Source of the DNA: Candidatus Methanoplasma sp.
GTDB taxonomy: Archaea > Thermoplasmatota > Thermoplasmata > Methanomassiliicoccales > Methanomethylophilaceae
DNA length: 12,454 nucleotides
NCBI GenBank assembly: GCA_031288985.1
Contig: JAITQH010000085.1
Span: 1 to 12,454, forward strand
Direction of reading: 5' to 3'
Part shown: positions 1-6,197 of the stretch, piece after piece
Layout of the letters: each line of letters opens with the position of its first letter
How positions within the stretch are numbered: the stretch's first letter is position 1
The notes under the pieces: model-generated
What the model saw: the letters and a program-made list of their open reading frames with translations, nothing else
The model's database searches: none
What the model was told of the DNA's origin: nothing
Translations under genes and position numbers: made by a program

Positions 1-918
1 ATATTCCGGACTCCTTTTTGTCCTTTGCCGGCGGCCCCCCCCCCCCCCCCTCAAAATCAAGATTCCTGTTCAGCAACTGTCGAGGTCAAGTTGAATATCC
101 TGGTGAATATCCCAGACAGTCCGCTTGCCCTGCGCATCGGCAATCACTTGGACGACTATGTGAAGATCATCACAGATCCCGAAGAGAAAATCACCGACTC
201 GAAAGAGGCTGCAACAAAGATACTGTCAGACCCAAAAATAAAACCGGAAAACAAGAAGAAATACATCGAACTGTATCAGAATCAAAACCTCATATTGGCT
301 GAAATACCGGACAAAGCACCATGGGAACTATGGGGCGATATTCTGTCTAACAATAGGGCAGAATTCTCTCCGCAAAACATCTATGATTATTTCCGCAACA
401 AGGGTATGGACGAGCGGCTGTGCGAATTCATAAACAAAAACAAAACAGGGCTTACAGATGAATTTTCTTTTGACGAGATCATCACGGATGTCAACGAGAA
501 GAAAAGATTCACAGAGGCCATCGTAAGGTGTTCCAACATGGATAATGACGCATACTCTGCACTCATTAAATCATTGAAGTGCGAGGTCGATTGTGATGTC
601 TTTGCCGTGCCCATGGATAAATTTGAACGCCTGATCTCAATCGAAGTTGATGGCGCGCCTGCGCTTTCCGACAGTGTAACTGTGACCAACTCAATAAAGC
701 GCGACCCTGAAAAATTGGCGTGTTATGTGGCCAACCGTCCGGAGTTTGCCGGCAGCCTCAGACATAATGATATCGATCAGATTCTCAAATCCTCGAAACA
801 CAGGGATCGGGCAATCGTTGCAATCAACAGAGACGACGGGCCTCTGCAACTCGACGTACTCACGCATCTTCGCAGTAAAATCCCGAAGGATGTGGAAGAT
901 GCCGGCAATGAAAAGTAA
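1..918 (+). CDS. Unrecognised large protein, 5'-partial (possible YobI-like NTPase C-terminal region)
   Basis: This reading frame is open from base 1 to a TAA at 916-918 (about 306 codons), so the true start lies upstream; the TTG at 25 is only the first start-like codon inside the window. A Pro-rich stretch encoded by a C16 run is followed by a soluble, charged, mainly helical region with no signal peptide or membrane segment. Several parts, such as WELWGDILSNN and LCEFINKNK, remind me of the C-terminal helical region of YobI-like P-loop NTPases, but no Walker motif is in view and this is recollection only. The next gene encodes a DUF4365 protein in the same orientation, suggesting a defence-type operon. 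The frame ends in GAA AAG TAA, and a plausible continuation lies in the -1 frame to 1082, so the annotated C-terminus is probably not the ancestral one. Confidence 0.55.
   Translation: MFRTPFCPLPAAPPPPPQNQDSCSATVEVKLNILVNIPDSPLALRIGNHLDDYVKIITDPEEKITDSKEAATKILSDPKIKPENKKKYIELYQNQNLILAEIPDKAPWELWGDILSNNRAEFSPQNIYDYFRNKGMDERLCEFINKNKTGLTDEFSFDEIITDVNEKKRFTEAIVRCSNMDNDAYSALIKSLKCEVDCDVFAVPMDKFERLISIEVDGAPALSDSVTVTNSIKRDPEKLACYVANRPEFAGSLRHNDIDQILKSSKHRDRAIVAINRDDGPLQLDVLTHLRSKIPKDVEDAGNEK
35..50. repeat. C16 homopolymer tract
   Basis: Sixteen consecutive C residues lie inside the partial reading frame and encode five prolines in any frame. All three + frames are open through the preceding 34 bases, so the frame used upstream cannot be decided here. 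Tracts of this length are prone to slippage in vivo and to length errors in sequencing or assembly. Confidence 0.95.
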
Positions 919-1082
919 GAGACATCAGCGCCCGGCTCAGGATGATTCACGGGTCCGAATACACGGCACCCACAGTGTTAAATCGCATGAGGTTGATTCA
1001 GTTCGGGGGATTCAAGAACAGGAGTGAATGGCTTGGACTGGGGCGACTGCATGATGGGAGAAACCCTCAGCCACAGCGATAG
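912..1082 (+). other. Frameshifted C-terminal continuation of the preceding gene
   Basis: In the frame starting at 912 the sequence is open to a TAG at 1080-1082. It encodes a protein-like stretch (ISARLRMIHGSEY, then MRLIQFGGFKNRSEWLGL) with ordinary codon use and hydrophobic spacing. It has no good start of its own and joins the preceding frame cleanly if one base is gained in the AAAA run at 911-914, or if ribosomes slip -1 on A-AAG (912-915) immediately before the TAA at 916-918. With the shift the gene would overlap the DUF4365 start at 1051 by about 30 nt, matching the tight packing downstream. Possible causes are a sequencing error, a real inactivating mutation or programmed frameshifting; the sequence cannot separate them. 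Confidence 0.55.
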
Positions 1083-1620
1083 CAAGTATAACCGGCCCAA
1101 AGGCAAAATGAGCGTGAACTATCTGCGTGCCATGTCCTCTCAGCTGGGATGTTCGCTGACGGAGCCGGGACCAGGCGATGACGTCAACAAACTGGATGCC
1201 ACTCTTACAGCGACTTTCGACACGAATCCAAAGTGGACGTTCAAGACCCCACGCATCGAATTTCAGCTGAAGACCACGTCGAATTGTGTTGTGCCGATAA
1301 ATGGGTTGATCAAATATCGTTTGGAGACGAAGACATTGAACATGTTGCGCAGTGGTACGAATGCTCTGTTGGCCGTGCTGTTCGTTTCGAAAGAGCCGAA
1401 CGATTGGGTCCGAAACACAGAAAACGGGTTGCTGTTGGAAAAGCGCATGCTATGGTACAATCCAAGATTTTTTACGGGCAACTCTGATGAGGCGACCAAA
1501 CTAACGTCAACAATAGAGATACCGGAAAAAAATGAACTAACCTTAAGATCCCTGCACAAGATGATAGATATGCTTGGAAATGGCGAGAAGTTGCCGGATG
1601 TGTTGCCAGATGAAATGTAA
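1051..1620 (+). CDS. DUF4365 domain protein (PD-(D/E)XK nuclease-like)
   Basis: A 189-residue protein whose layout matches the DUF4365 family. A leading helix (NRPKGKMSVNYLRAMSSQLG) is followed by an acidic strand with D49 (KLDATL), then the strand IEFQLKTTS carrying E70, Q72 and K74, then a helix-strand segment with LLAVLFVSKEPNDWV. The D...E-x-Q-x-K arrangement resembles the active site of the Mrr/PD-(D/E)XK nuclease fold, so a nucleic-acid-cutting role is inferred and activity is unproven. The start is set at the ATG pair 1051/1054; a GTG at 1024 would add nine residues and is less likely. It overlaps the downstream gene by 11 nt and probably the frameshifted end of the upstream one. DUF4365 proteins are common in accessory and defence regions, which fits the AT-rich context. 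It is short for a complete effector and probably works with its neighbours. Confidence 0.75.
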   Translation: MMGETLSHSDSKYNRPKGKMSVNYLRAMSSQLGCSLTEPGPGDDVNKLDATLTATFDTNPKWTFKTPRIEFQLKTTSNCVVPINGLIKYRLETKTLNMLRSGTNALLAVLFVSKEPNDWVRNTENGLLLEKRMLWYNPRFFTGNSDEATKLTSTIEIPEKNELTLRSLHKMIDMLGNGEKLPDVLPDEM

Positions 1621-2704
1621 ATTTAACAATAGTGAATTGACACTTCTTGCCCCGGAGAAGGTTCGGGCATATATGCACGGAACAGGGTGGTACATCTCAT
1701 TCCAAAGAGAGGGCACCTTTGATGTCTATTCCAAGGAGGGCGTGGAAGCGGAGATAGTCGTCCCGAAAAATGTCGCATTCTCGGATTATGGTGTCAGAAT
1801 GCAAGAAATGATGGAGATTCTGGTCGACACTGAAAAACGGTCTGCCATCGACATCCATTCAGACATCCACCTAATGAACGCGTCAGACTCGATATCGTAT
1901 CGCATAGTGGATTCCTTCAATAACGGAACGATCTCGTTGGCAACGATGGAAGAAATACTCGAATCGCACCGCAGAATATCCGCATCCGCATATATGGACG
2001 TTGCAAAGCCCGGAGAAAAGTATCATAAGTCATGCCTTTCCGGATTCACTGCCCTCAAGAATCTGAGAATGGGACAAACCAGTTATGGAAGCTATGTCGT
2101 ACGGTTTCTCTATTCGCAGAATGCCGATTCGCAATCGCAGGTCAGACTGGAGGGGGACATATTGGCCGACCCCATCATTTTGAAACTGGCGACAAAGACA
2201 ATTGAATCGTCCAGGGTAATAAGGGATGCCGTAGAAAGTGGCAAGGACGACCTTTCGGACTCCAGCATTTCGTATAATTTCGTTGATTCTTTGATAGGCC
2301 TCAGATGCGAAAACAACGTATCGAAGGTCGAAATGAGCAAGCACAGCTTCGCAAATCCCGAATCAAAAGTCTTGCCTGTGGATCTGGGGAAGAAGATATT
2401 TTTCGGCATGGAGGCAATAGCGGATAACATGAAACCCGCCGAACCGTCCGTTGACCGCGTCTTTCAGGGCTGGCTGTCGCGGGCGATCAAAAACAGCTCG
2501 GAAGAGAGCGAACACACCTTCAAACTGACATTTTTGGACGACCAGTCTCAAATAAACGCAGAGGTGGCTCTTTCCGGTTCGGAAATGAATGCCGCATATC
2601 GGTCGATGGAAGAGAACAAGTTCATCTCGATAAAGGGGACGTTGACGGGATATGCGTCCAAGAAGACGATCGTCAACACTTCGGACTTCAGAGTGATAGA
2701 ATGA
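1610..2704 (+). CDS. Conserved protein of unknown function, partner of DUF4365
   Basis: A 364-residue soluble protein. The start at 1610 overlaps the end of the DUF4365 gene by 11 nt, indicating translational coupling; in-frame upstream ATGs (1574, 1580, 1598) lie deep in that gene and give a Cys/Met-rich, unlikely N-terminus. Visible blocks are an N-terminal GWYISFQREGTF segment (27-37), an alpha/beta region through about residue 130, a well-kept motif LRMGQTSYGSYVV (152-164), and a C-terminal beta-rich domain (about 303-363) ending SDFRVIE. I recall a widespread bacterial conserved-hypothetical family with the same order: a GW start, RLGQTERGSFVV-like middle motif, and a final GEL...NPRDFRVI-like small domain. 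The recall is not checked and no function can be named. A partner, inhibitor or sensor for the nuclease-like neighbour is an inference from gene order. No membrane segment or catalytic motif was recognised. Confidence 0.7.
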   Translation: MKCKFNNSELTLLAPEKVRAYMHGTGWYISFQREGTFDVYSKEGVEAEIVVPKNVAFSDYGVRMQEMMEILVDTEKRSAIDIHSDIHLMNASDSISYRIVDSFNNGTISLATMEEILESHRRISASAYMDVAKPGEKYHKSCLSGFTALKNLRMGQTSYGSYVVRFLYSQNADSQSQVRLEGDILADPIILKLATKTIESSRVIRDAVESGKDDLSDSSISYNFVDSLIGLRCENNVSKVEMSKHSFANPESKVLPVDLGKKIFFGMEAIADNMKPAEPSVDRVFQGWLSRAIKNSSEESEHTFKLTFLDDQSQINAEVALSGSEMNAAYRSMEENKFISIKGTLTGYASKKTIVNTSDFRVIE

Positions 2705-2813
2705 TCCTCCGTTAACCTGAGTATCGGCACTCCGGGTGCGGCCCGGCGGGATTCGAGCCGTCGCGGTTCGGACTGCATCTGCGAATTCATCTTTTTGACG
2801 GAAGCAGATTATG
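2705..2813. other. Intergenic spacer, compositional boundary
   Basis: No gene is seen here. The first part is GC-rich and contains a short tRNA T-loop-like string near 2753-2759 that does not form a T-stem. The later part turns AT-rich before the two hairpins. It separates the AT-rich island on the left from the GC-rich chromosome-like region on the right. Confidence 0.5.
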
Positions 2814-2837
2814 TTTGCTGTTTTTAAAAACAGCAAA
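2814..2837 (+). terminator. Perfect 24-bp palindrome, possible terminator hairpin
   Basis: Two 12-base arms (TTTGCTGTTTTT and its exact complement) meet without a spacer, so the centre is T5-A5. It lies about 110 bp after the last gene of the AT-rich operon. It could stop transcription through its T run, or be a protein-binding site or remnant inverted repeat. Confidence 0.5.
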
Positions 2838-2841
2838 TTCA

Positions 2842-2867
2842 ATTTACTTCTTTTTGAGGAAGTAAAT
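2842..2867 (+). terminator. Second hairpin: 9-bp stem with T-rich loop
   Basis: ATTTACTTC (2842-2850) pairs perfectly with GAAGTAAAT (2859-2867) around an eight-base loop that starts with T5. It follows the first palindrome after four bases and ends just before the promoter of the next gene. A tandem terminator shielding that gene from readthrough is the simplest reading. Confidence 0.45.
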
Positions 2868-2873
2868 CTCAAC

Positions 2874-2882
2874 GATTAAATA
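2874..2882 (+). promoter_or_regulatory. TATA box for the DUF234 ATPase gene
   Basis: GATTAAATA is centred about 26 bp before the ATG at 2904. In archaea this spacing puts the transcription start at or next to the A of the start codon, so a leaderless mRNA is predicted. No Shine-Dalgarno sequence precedes the ATG, which agrees. Confidence 0.6.
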
Positions 2883-2903
2883 CGCACTCCGCCATTCTGC
2901 GAT

Positions 2904-4277
2904 ATGGACGGATTCGTCGGCCGCAGGGAGGAATTGAGGAAGCTCAACGAGTGGTATTCGGGCGGCGATTTTGAGTTTGTGGGCATGTACGGCCGCCGGC
3001 GCGTGGGCAAGACCTCGATAATCCGCGAATTCGTCAGAGGCAAGAGGACCATCTTCTTCACGGCAAGGAAGAGCAGGACGGACAGCAACCTGCATCAGTT
3101 CCGGAACACGGTCTTCGAGGCGCTCGGAGAGAGCGGCACGGGCGCGGAGGATCCGGACGATCTTATGAAGATCATTGCGAAGCACAGCGGCGAGAGGCTG
3201 GTGCTCGTGATAGACGAGTATCCGCTGTTCGTCGAGACCGACGACGTGATATCCAGTGTTCTTCAGATCGCTATAGATCATATGTTCGAGGACACGAAAT
3301 TGTTCATCATTCTATGCGGCTCATCAATGAACTTCATGAAGCGCCAAGTGCTTGGGTACGAAAGTCCGCTCTACGGCAGACGCACCCGCGAGATGCATGT
3401 GAGGCCGATGAACTATCGCGAATCGGCGGAGTTCTTTCCCGGACGGAGTCCGTACGAGGCCGCATGCATATACGGAGCGGTCGGAGGGATCCCGATGTAC
3501 CTCAGGAGATTCACCGGAGGCGGATCCGTCGAGAGGCTGATCGCCAGAGAGTTCTTCACCGACGCGTCCTTCCTCGCAGGCGAGCCGGAATCGCTGATCC
3601 TTCAGGAGATGAAGGATCCCAGACGGTACAACGACATCATCGCGGCGGCGTCCGAAGGCAGAGCGCGCATAAAAGAGATATGCGATTCCACCGGGCTTGC
3701 CAGTGCGGAAGTGTCCAAATGCCTGGACGACCTCATCGATCTGGGATATGTCAAAAGGACGACCCCTGTCAACGGCGGCGCCAGGACCACGCGCTACTTC
3801 ATAGACGACAACCTGTTCAGATTCTGCTACGGCAGGGTGTTCGGGAATTCCCACATTTCGGCGATGAGCGAGGACGCCGCCGCCGAACAGGTCGGCATTA
3901 TGCTGTCGGAGCACATGGGCGGCGTGTTCGAGGACATGTGCGGACAGTTCGTCAAAGAACGCATGGGGTATCATTCCGTGGGGAAATGGTGGGGGTCGCC
4001 GTCAAAGGAGGTCGGAGAGATAGAAGTGGACATAGCGGCCTCCCGCAGAACGGCCGCCGGACGCACGGAAGGGCTTTTTGCCGAATGCAAGTTCCGCACC
4101 GGGAAGGTCGGCCCTTCGGCGCTGACCGCGCTCAGGGATCACGCACAATATATTCCTGGGTTCGATTCAAAAAGCTACGCCATATTCTCGAGGGGAGGGT
4201 TCAGCGACGAACTCGTCGACCGCGCCGCGGCGGAAGACGTCGCGCTCGTGTCGCTGAAGGACATGTATGAGACATGA
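2904..4277 (+). CDS. Archaeal AAA ATPase with C-terminal DUF234 nuclease-like domain
   Basis: A 457-residue protein with the family order ATPase_2, winged helix, DUF234. It opens with the typical FVGRREEL. Walker A is GRRRVGKT (30-37), Walker B is LVLVIDEYP (99-107, D104/E105), and a sensor-type strand LFIILCGSS follows (133-141). Residues about 240-300 look like a winged-helix module (IKEICDSTGLASAEVSKCL). The C-terminal part has EIEVDIAA (372-379) followed by ECKF (394-397), the E-x-K pattern of a PD-(D/E)XK fold; the charged residues appear intact. Length is usual for the family. The biological role of these ATPases is unsettled; DNA transactions, mobile-element maintenance and defence have been considered. 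It has its own leaderless promoter and GC-rich codon use, unlike the operon to its left. Confidence 0.85.
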   Translation: MDGFVGRREELRKLNEWYSGGDFEFVGMYGRRRVGKTSIIREFVRGKRTIFFTARKSRTDSNLHQFRNTVFEALGESGTGAEDPDDLMKIIAKHSGERLVLVIDEYPLFVETDDVISSVLQIAIDHMFEDTKLFIILCGSSMNFMKRQVLGYESPLYGRRTREMHVRPMNYRESAEFFPGRSPYEAACIYGAVGGIPMYLRRFTGGGSVERLIAREFFTDASFLAGEPESLILQEMKDPRRYNDIIAAASEGRARIKEICDSTGLASAEVSKCLDDLIDLGYVKRTTPVNGGARTTRYFIDDNLFRFCYGRVFGNSHISAMSEDAAAEQVGIMLSEHMGGVFEDMCGQFVKERMGYHSVGKWWGSPSKEVGEIEVDIAASRRTAAGRTEGLFAECKFRTGKVGPSALTALRDHAQYIPGFDSKSYAIFSRGGFSDELVDRAAAEDVALVSLKDMYET

Positions 4278-4300
4278 GCGGCGGGGCCGCCCGGCGCATG

Positions 4301-4316
4301 TTTCGGCCGGCCGAAA
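4301..4316. promoter_or_regulatory. Perfect 16-bp palindrome upstream of the RHH-FtsZ-like unit
   Basis: TTTCGGCCGGCCGAAA is a perfect dyad lying 8-10 bp upstream of the TATA box at 4326. The position suits an operator overlapping or flanking the BRE, and the first gene of the unit encodes a ribbon-helix-helix protein of a class that binds short palindromes, so autoregulation is plausible. A terminator for the ATPase gene 23 bp upstream is the alternative; the A-rich flank reads as T-rich only on the other strand, which weakens that view. Confidence 0.45.
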
Positions 4317-4324
4317 AAGTGACC

Positions 4325-4332
4325 GTTATATC
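4325..4332 (+). promoter_or_regulatory. TATA box for the RHH-FtsZ-like operon
   Basis: GTTATATC is centred about 27-28 bp before the ATG at 4356 and only about 7 bp before the ATG at 4335. Archaeal spacing therefore favours a leaderless start at 4356. A purine-rich AAAAAGTGA stretch just upstream could serve as BRE. Confidence 0.55.
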
Positions 4333-4355
4333 CGATGGATGCAATATGCGGGAAC

Positions 4356-4652
4356 ATGGCTCCGATCGAGAAGGTGACCGTAAGGCTCCCGGACGACGTC
4401 GTCGCAGTCCTGAAGGCGCTGGTGGAGAGGCAGAAGTTTGTCAGCGTTCAGGACGCCGTCCGCGAAGCGGTCAGGCGCCTCATATCGTCGGAGCTGACGG
4501 CCGAGGACATCTCCGCCATACTCATGACGCAGATGGACGATCGGGTCAAGATGGAGGATCTGATGAGCGACAACTCATCCGAGAGCATGGACGAGGCGCT
4601 CAAAAGGGCCGTGTCGGACTATGTCAGATCGAGAATGGGGCCGGGTGGCTGA
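4356..4652 (+). CDS. Ribbon-helix-helix (CopG-type) DNA-binding protein
   Basis: A 98-residue protein. The N-terminal strand EKVTVRLPDD (5-14) and two helices, VVAVLKALVERQKF and VQDAVREAVRRLI, form a classic ribbon-helix-helix. The remaining half (about 45-98) is acidic and helical, with a second amphipathic helix MDEALKRAVSDYVRSRM, possibly for oligomer or partner contacts. The start at 4356 is chosen from TATA spacing; an upstream ATG at 4335 would add seven residues. The stop overlaps the next ATG by one base (TGATG), so it is coupled to an FtsZ-like gene. In haloarchaea the RHH protein CdrS regulates ftsZ2, so a division-linked regulator is a reasonable inference, not a demonstrated orthology. 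The palindrome at 4301-4316 is its most obvious candidate site. Confidence 0.8.
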   Translation: MAPIEKVTVRLPDDVVAVLKALVERQKFVSVQDAVREAVRRLISSELTAEDISAILMTQMDDRVKMEDLMSDNSSESMDEALKRAVSDYVRSRMGPGG

Positions 4653-5488
4653 TGCGCCCGGCAACTGTCATAGGGTGCGGAGGAGGGGGATGCAACACAG
4701 TGTCCCGTCTGGATCCGCACAGGATCAGGGTGGCCACGATCAACACGGGTTCCAGCGGTTCCGAGGCCACCGTGGCTCTCGCAGGCATTGACGTATCCGG
4801 ATGCCGAGGCGACCCCGGACTCGGATGGGCGCTGGCCTCGGACTGCCGTGAAGAGATAGAGGCGCTGGTTGCAGGATATTCCGCCGTCATTGCCGTTGCG
4901 GGCCTCGGGGGCGGCACCGGCGCAGGCGCCATACCGATCGTCGCAGAATGCGCCAAGGCGCGGGGCGCCTTGGCGATATCCGTCGTCTCGATACCAATGT
5001 CGTTCGAGGCGGGAAGGCGCGAACGCGCCCTTTCCCAGCTGCGGGAGGTGGTCCGCATATCCGACCGCACGCTTGTCATGGACATGGACCGCCTCAAGGA
5101 CGCAGGCGGCGGCCCGCTGCCGATACGCACTGCGATATCCATGACGGACGAACTCATGGCCATTGCGATATCGAGGCTTGTCAACATCCTCAATGGGCCG
5201 TTCATAAGCATATTCGACGAGCGGGCGTACACGATGGCGTTCGCGCGGTCGGGAGACCCCGCAAAGGCCGCGGAGGCCGCGTTGGGAATCCCCCTGTACG
5301 ATGCCGGCCCCGTTCAGGGAAAGACCGTCGCGTCTCCCGACGGCCCGCTCTCGGCATCGGATGCGGAGCAGGTGTCCATGCTGATAAGCGGAGTCTCGGG
5401 CAGGGTCCCGGAGATAGTCCCGCACTGCTCCAAAGGCGACGGGATCATGCTGTTCATTCCCATCCCTTCCCGTATTTTATTATCTTGA
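4652..5488 (+). CDS. Divergent FtsZ/tubulin-fold GTPase, short form
   Basis: A 278-residue protein with the FtsZ GTP-binding order: T1 GCGGGGCNTV (8-17), T2-like TINTG (29-33), T3-like GDPGLGWAL (53-61), tubulin signature GLGGGTGAG (84-92), and the FtsZ-like VVSIPMSFEAGRRERA (111-126). Nucleotide binding is therefore likely. The T7 region around NGPFISIFDERAYTMAF (181-197) lacks a recognisable NxDFADV motif, which supplies the catalytic Asp residues to the neighbouring subunit in FtsZ. The protein also stops near 278, short of the 350-400 of normal FtsZ and without the C-terminal peptide that binds membrane anchors. It may be an accessory or regulatory FtsZ paralogue rather than the main division protein. 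The frame is open upstream to 4274, but that part is an out-of-frame shadow of the RHH gene; the start at 4652 places MRPATVIGCGGGG at the expected N-terminus. Confidence 0.8.
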   Translation: MRPATVIGCGGGGCNTVSRLDPHRIRVATINTGSSGSEATVALAGIDVSGCRGDPGLGWALASDCREEIEALVAGYSAVIAVAGLGGGTGAGAIPIVAECAKARGALAISVVSIPMSFEAGRRERALSQLREVVRISDRTLVMDMDRLKDAGGGPLPIRTAISMTDELMAIAISRLVNILNGPFISIFDERAYTMAFARSGDPAKAAEAALGIPLYDAGPVQGKTVASPDGPLSASDAEQVSMLISGVSGRVPEIVPHCSKGDGIMLFIPIPSRILLS

Positions 5489-6167
5489 CGGCGTCGCCGA
5501 ATATTCCCATTATAGTGTTGTACTCGTACTTCGTGGGTATCGAGCGCCCCATCATTCTCCTGAACATCACCGACGTGTCGCCGCGGCGCGCCTCGGGATA
5601 GTCCACGGCGTCCATCAGGTTCTCGAAGAACGAGAACATGAACTCCTTTTCGCGGCGGTCGGCGGGTTCGCAACGCCTTGTGGGGTCGCAGGTCCGGAAC
5701 AGTTCGTACATCACGATCGTCGCCGCGTGCGAAAGGTTCAGGATGGGGTTGCTTTCGTCCGACGGCACGTGTATGAGCACGTCGCATCTGTTAAGCTCGT
5801 CCTGATAGAGGCCGATGTCCTCCCGCCCGAAGATCAGGGCTATCTTCTCCTCGTATCCGCTTACATGTTCCGCGAACTCTCTGACGGACACCGGCAGGCG
5901 GGCGTAGTTGCGATCCCCCTGGGATACGATGCCGCTGGTCGCGACGGCGAGGAAGCAGCCGTCCAACGCCTCTTCCAGGGAGCCGACGGTCTTCGCGTTC
6001 CCGAGGATCTCGGACCCGTGCTTGGATCTTCGGAGGGCGTCGTCCCCCAGAGGGCACGGATCCACGAGATAAAGCTCGCTGACGCCGAAATTGGACATGG
6101 ATCTCGCGACGGCCCCGACGTTCCCCTCGAACTTCGGACCCACAAGGACGATGCGGACGTCTATCAT
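5454..6167 (-). CDS. trmJ: TrmJ-type tRNA (Cm32/Um32) 2'-O-methyltransferase, SPOUT family
   Basis: A 237-residue protein with the three SPOUT (SpoU) motifs. Motif 1 is GNVGAVARSMSNFG (15-28) with its conserved Asn and Arg, motif 2 is IFGREDIGL (112-120), and motif 3 is NPILNLSHAATIVMYEL (140-156), the knotted SAM site. It is expected to methylate the ribose 2'-OH of tRNA position 32 in the anticodon loop, using SAM. The helical C-terminal extension (about 165-237) fits TrmJ rather than the minimal TrmL. The start ATG at 6167 begins MIDVRIVLVG right at the fold; an upstream in-frame ATG at 6221 would cross the divergent promoter and overlap the neighbour. Its 3' end overlaps the FtsZ-like gene by 35 nt on the opposite strand. 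The by-product SAH is recycled by the enzyme encoded nearby on the + strand. Confidence 0.85.
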   Translation of the reverse strand: MIDVRIVLVGPKFEGNVGAVARSMSNFGVSELYLVDPCPLGDDALRRSKHGSEILGNAKTVGSLEEALDGCFLAVATSGIVSQGDRNYARLPVSVREFAEHVSGYEEKIALIFGREDIGLYQDELNRCDVLIHVPSDESNPILNLSHAATIVMYELFRTCDPTRRCEPADRREKEFMFSFFENLMDAVDYPEARRGDTSVMFRRMMGRSIPTKYEYNTIMGIFGDAVKIIKYGKGWE

Positions 6168-6183
6168 ATGGATTTGGTGAAAA

Positions 6184-6190
6184 CATAAAT
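6184..6190 (+). promoter_or_regulatory. TATA box for the ppS-ahcY-GT operon
   Basis: CATAAAT is centred 27 bp before the ATG at 6214, preceded by a BRE-like GTGAAAA. A leaderless transcript is predicted, and no Shine-Dalgarno sequence precedes the ATG. Confidence 0.6.
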
Positions 6191-6197
6191 CTATATC
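6191..6197 (-). promoter_or_regulatory. TATA box for trmJ
   Basis: Read on the - strand this is GATATAG, centred 27 bp before the trmJ ATG at 6167. It abuts the + strand TATA box, so the two divergent promoters share the 46-bp gap and should compete for TBP/TFB. A leaderless transcript is predicted. Confidence 0.55.

Noticed and set aside
725..1027. Open frame overlapping the end of the first gene in the third + frame
   Set aside because: Its translation is Arg/Ser/Gln-rich without structure-like spacing, while the frame from 912 gives a more protein-like continuation.
2745..2795. tRNA-like 3' end or integration-site remnant in the spacer
   Set aside because: A TTCGAGC string fits a T-loop, but the flanking five-base arms do not pair on either strand and no acceptor or anticodon stem can be drawn.
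4274..4651. Upstream extension of the FtsZ-like frame to a 404-residue protein
   Set aside because: The added part is an out-of-frame reading of the RHH gene; the FtsZ T1 strand starts directly at the ATG at 4652.
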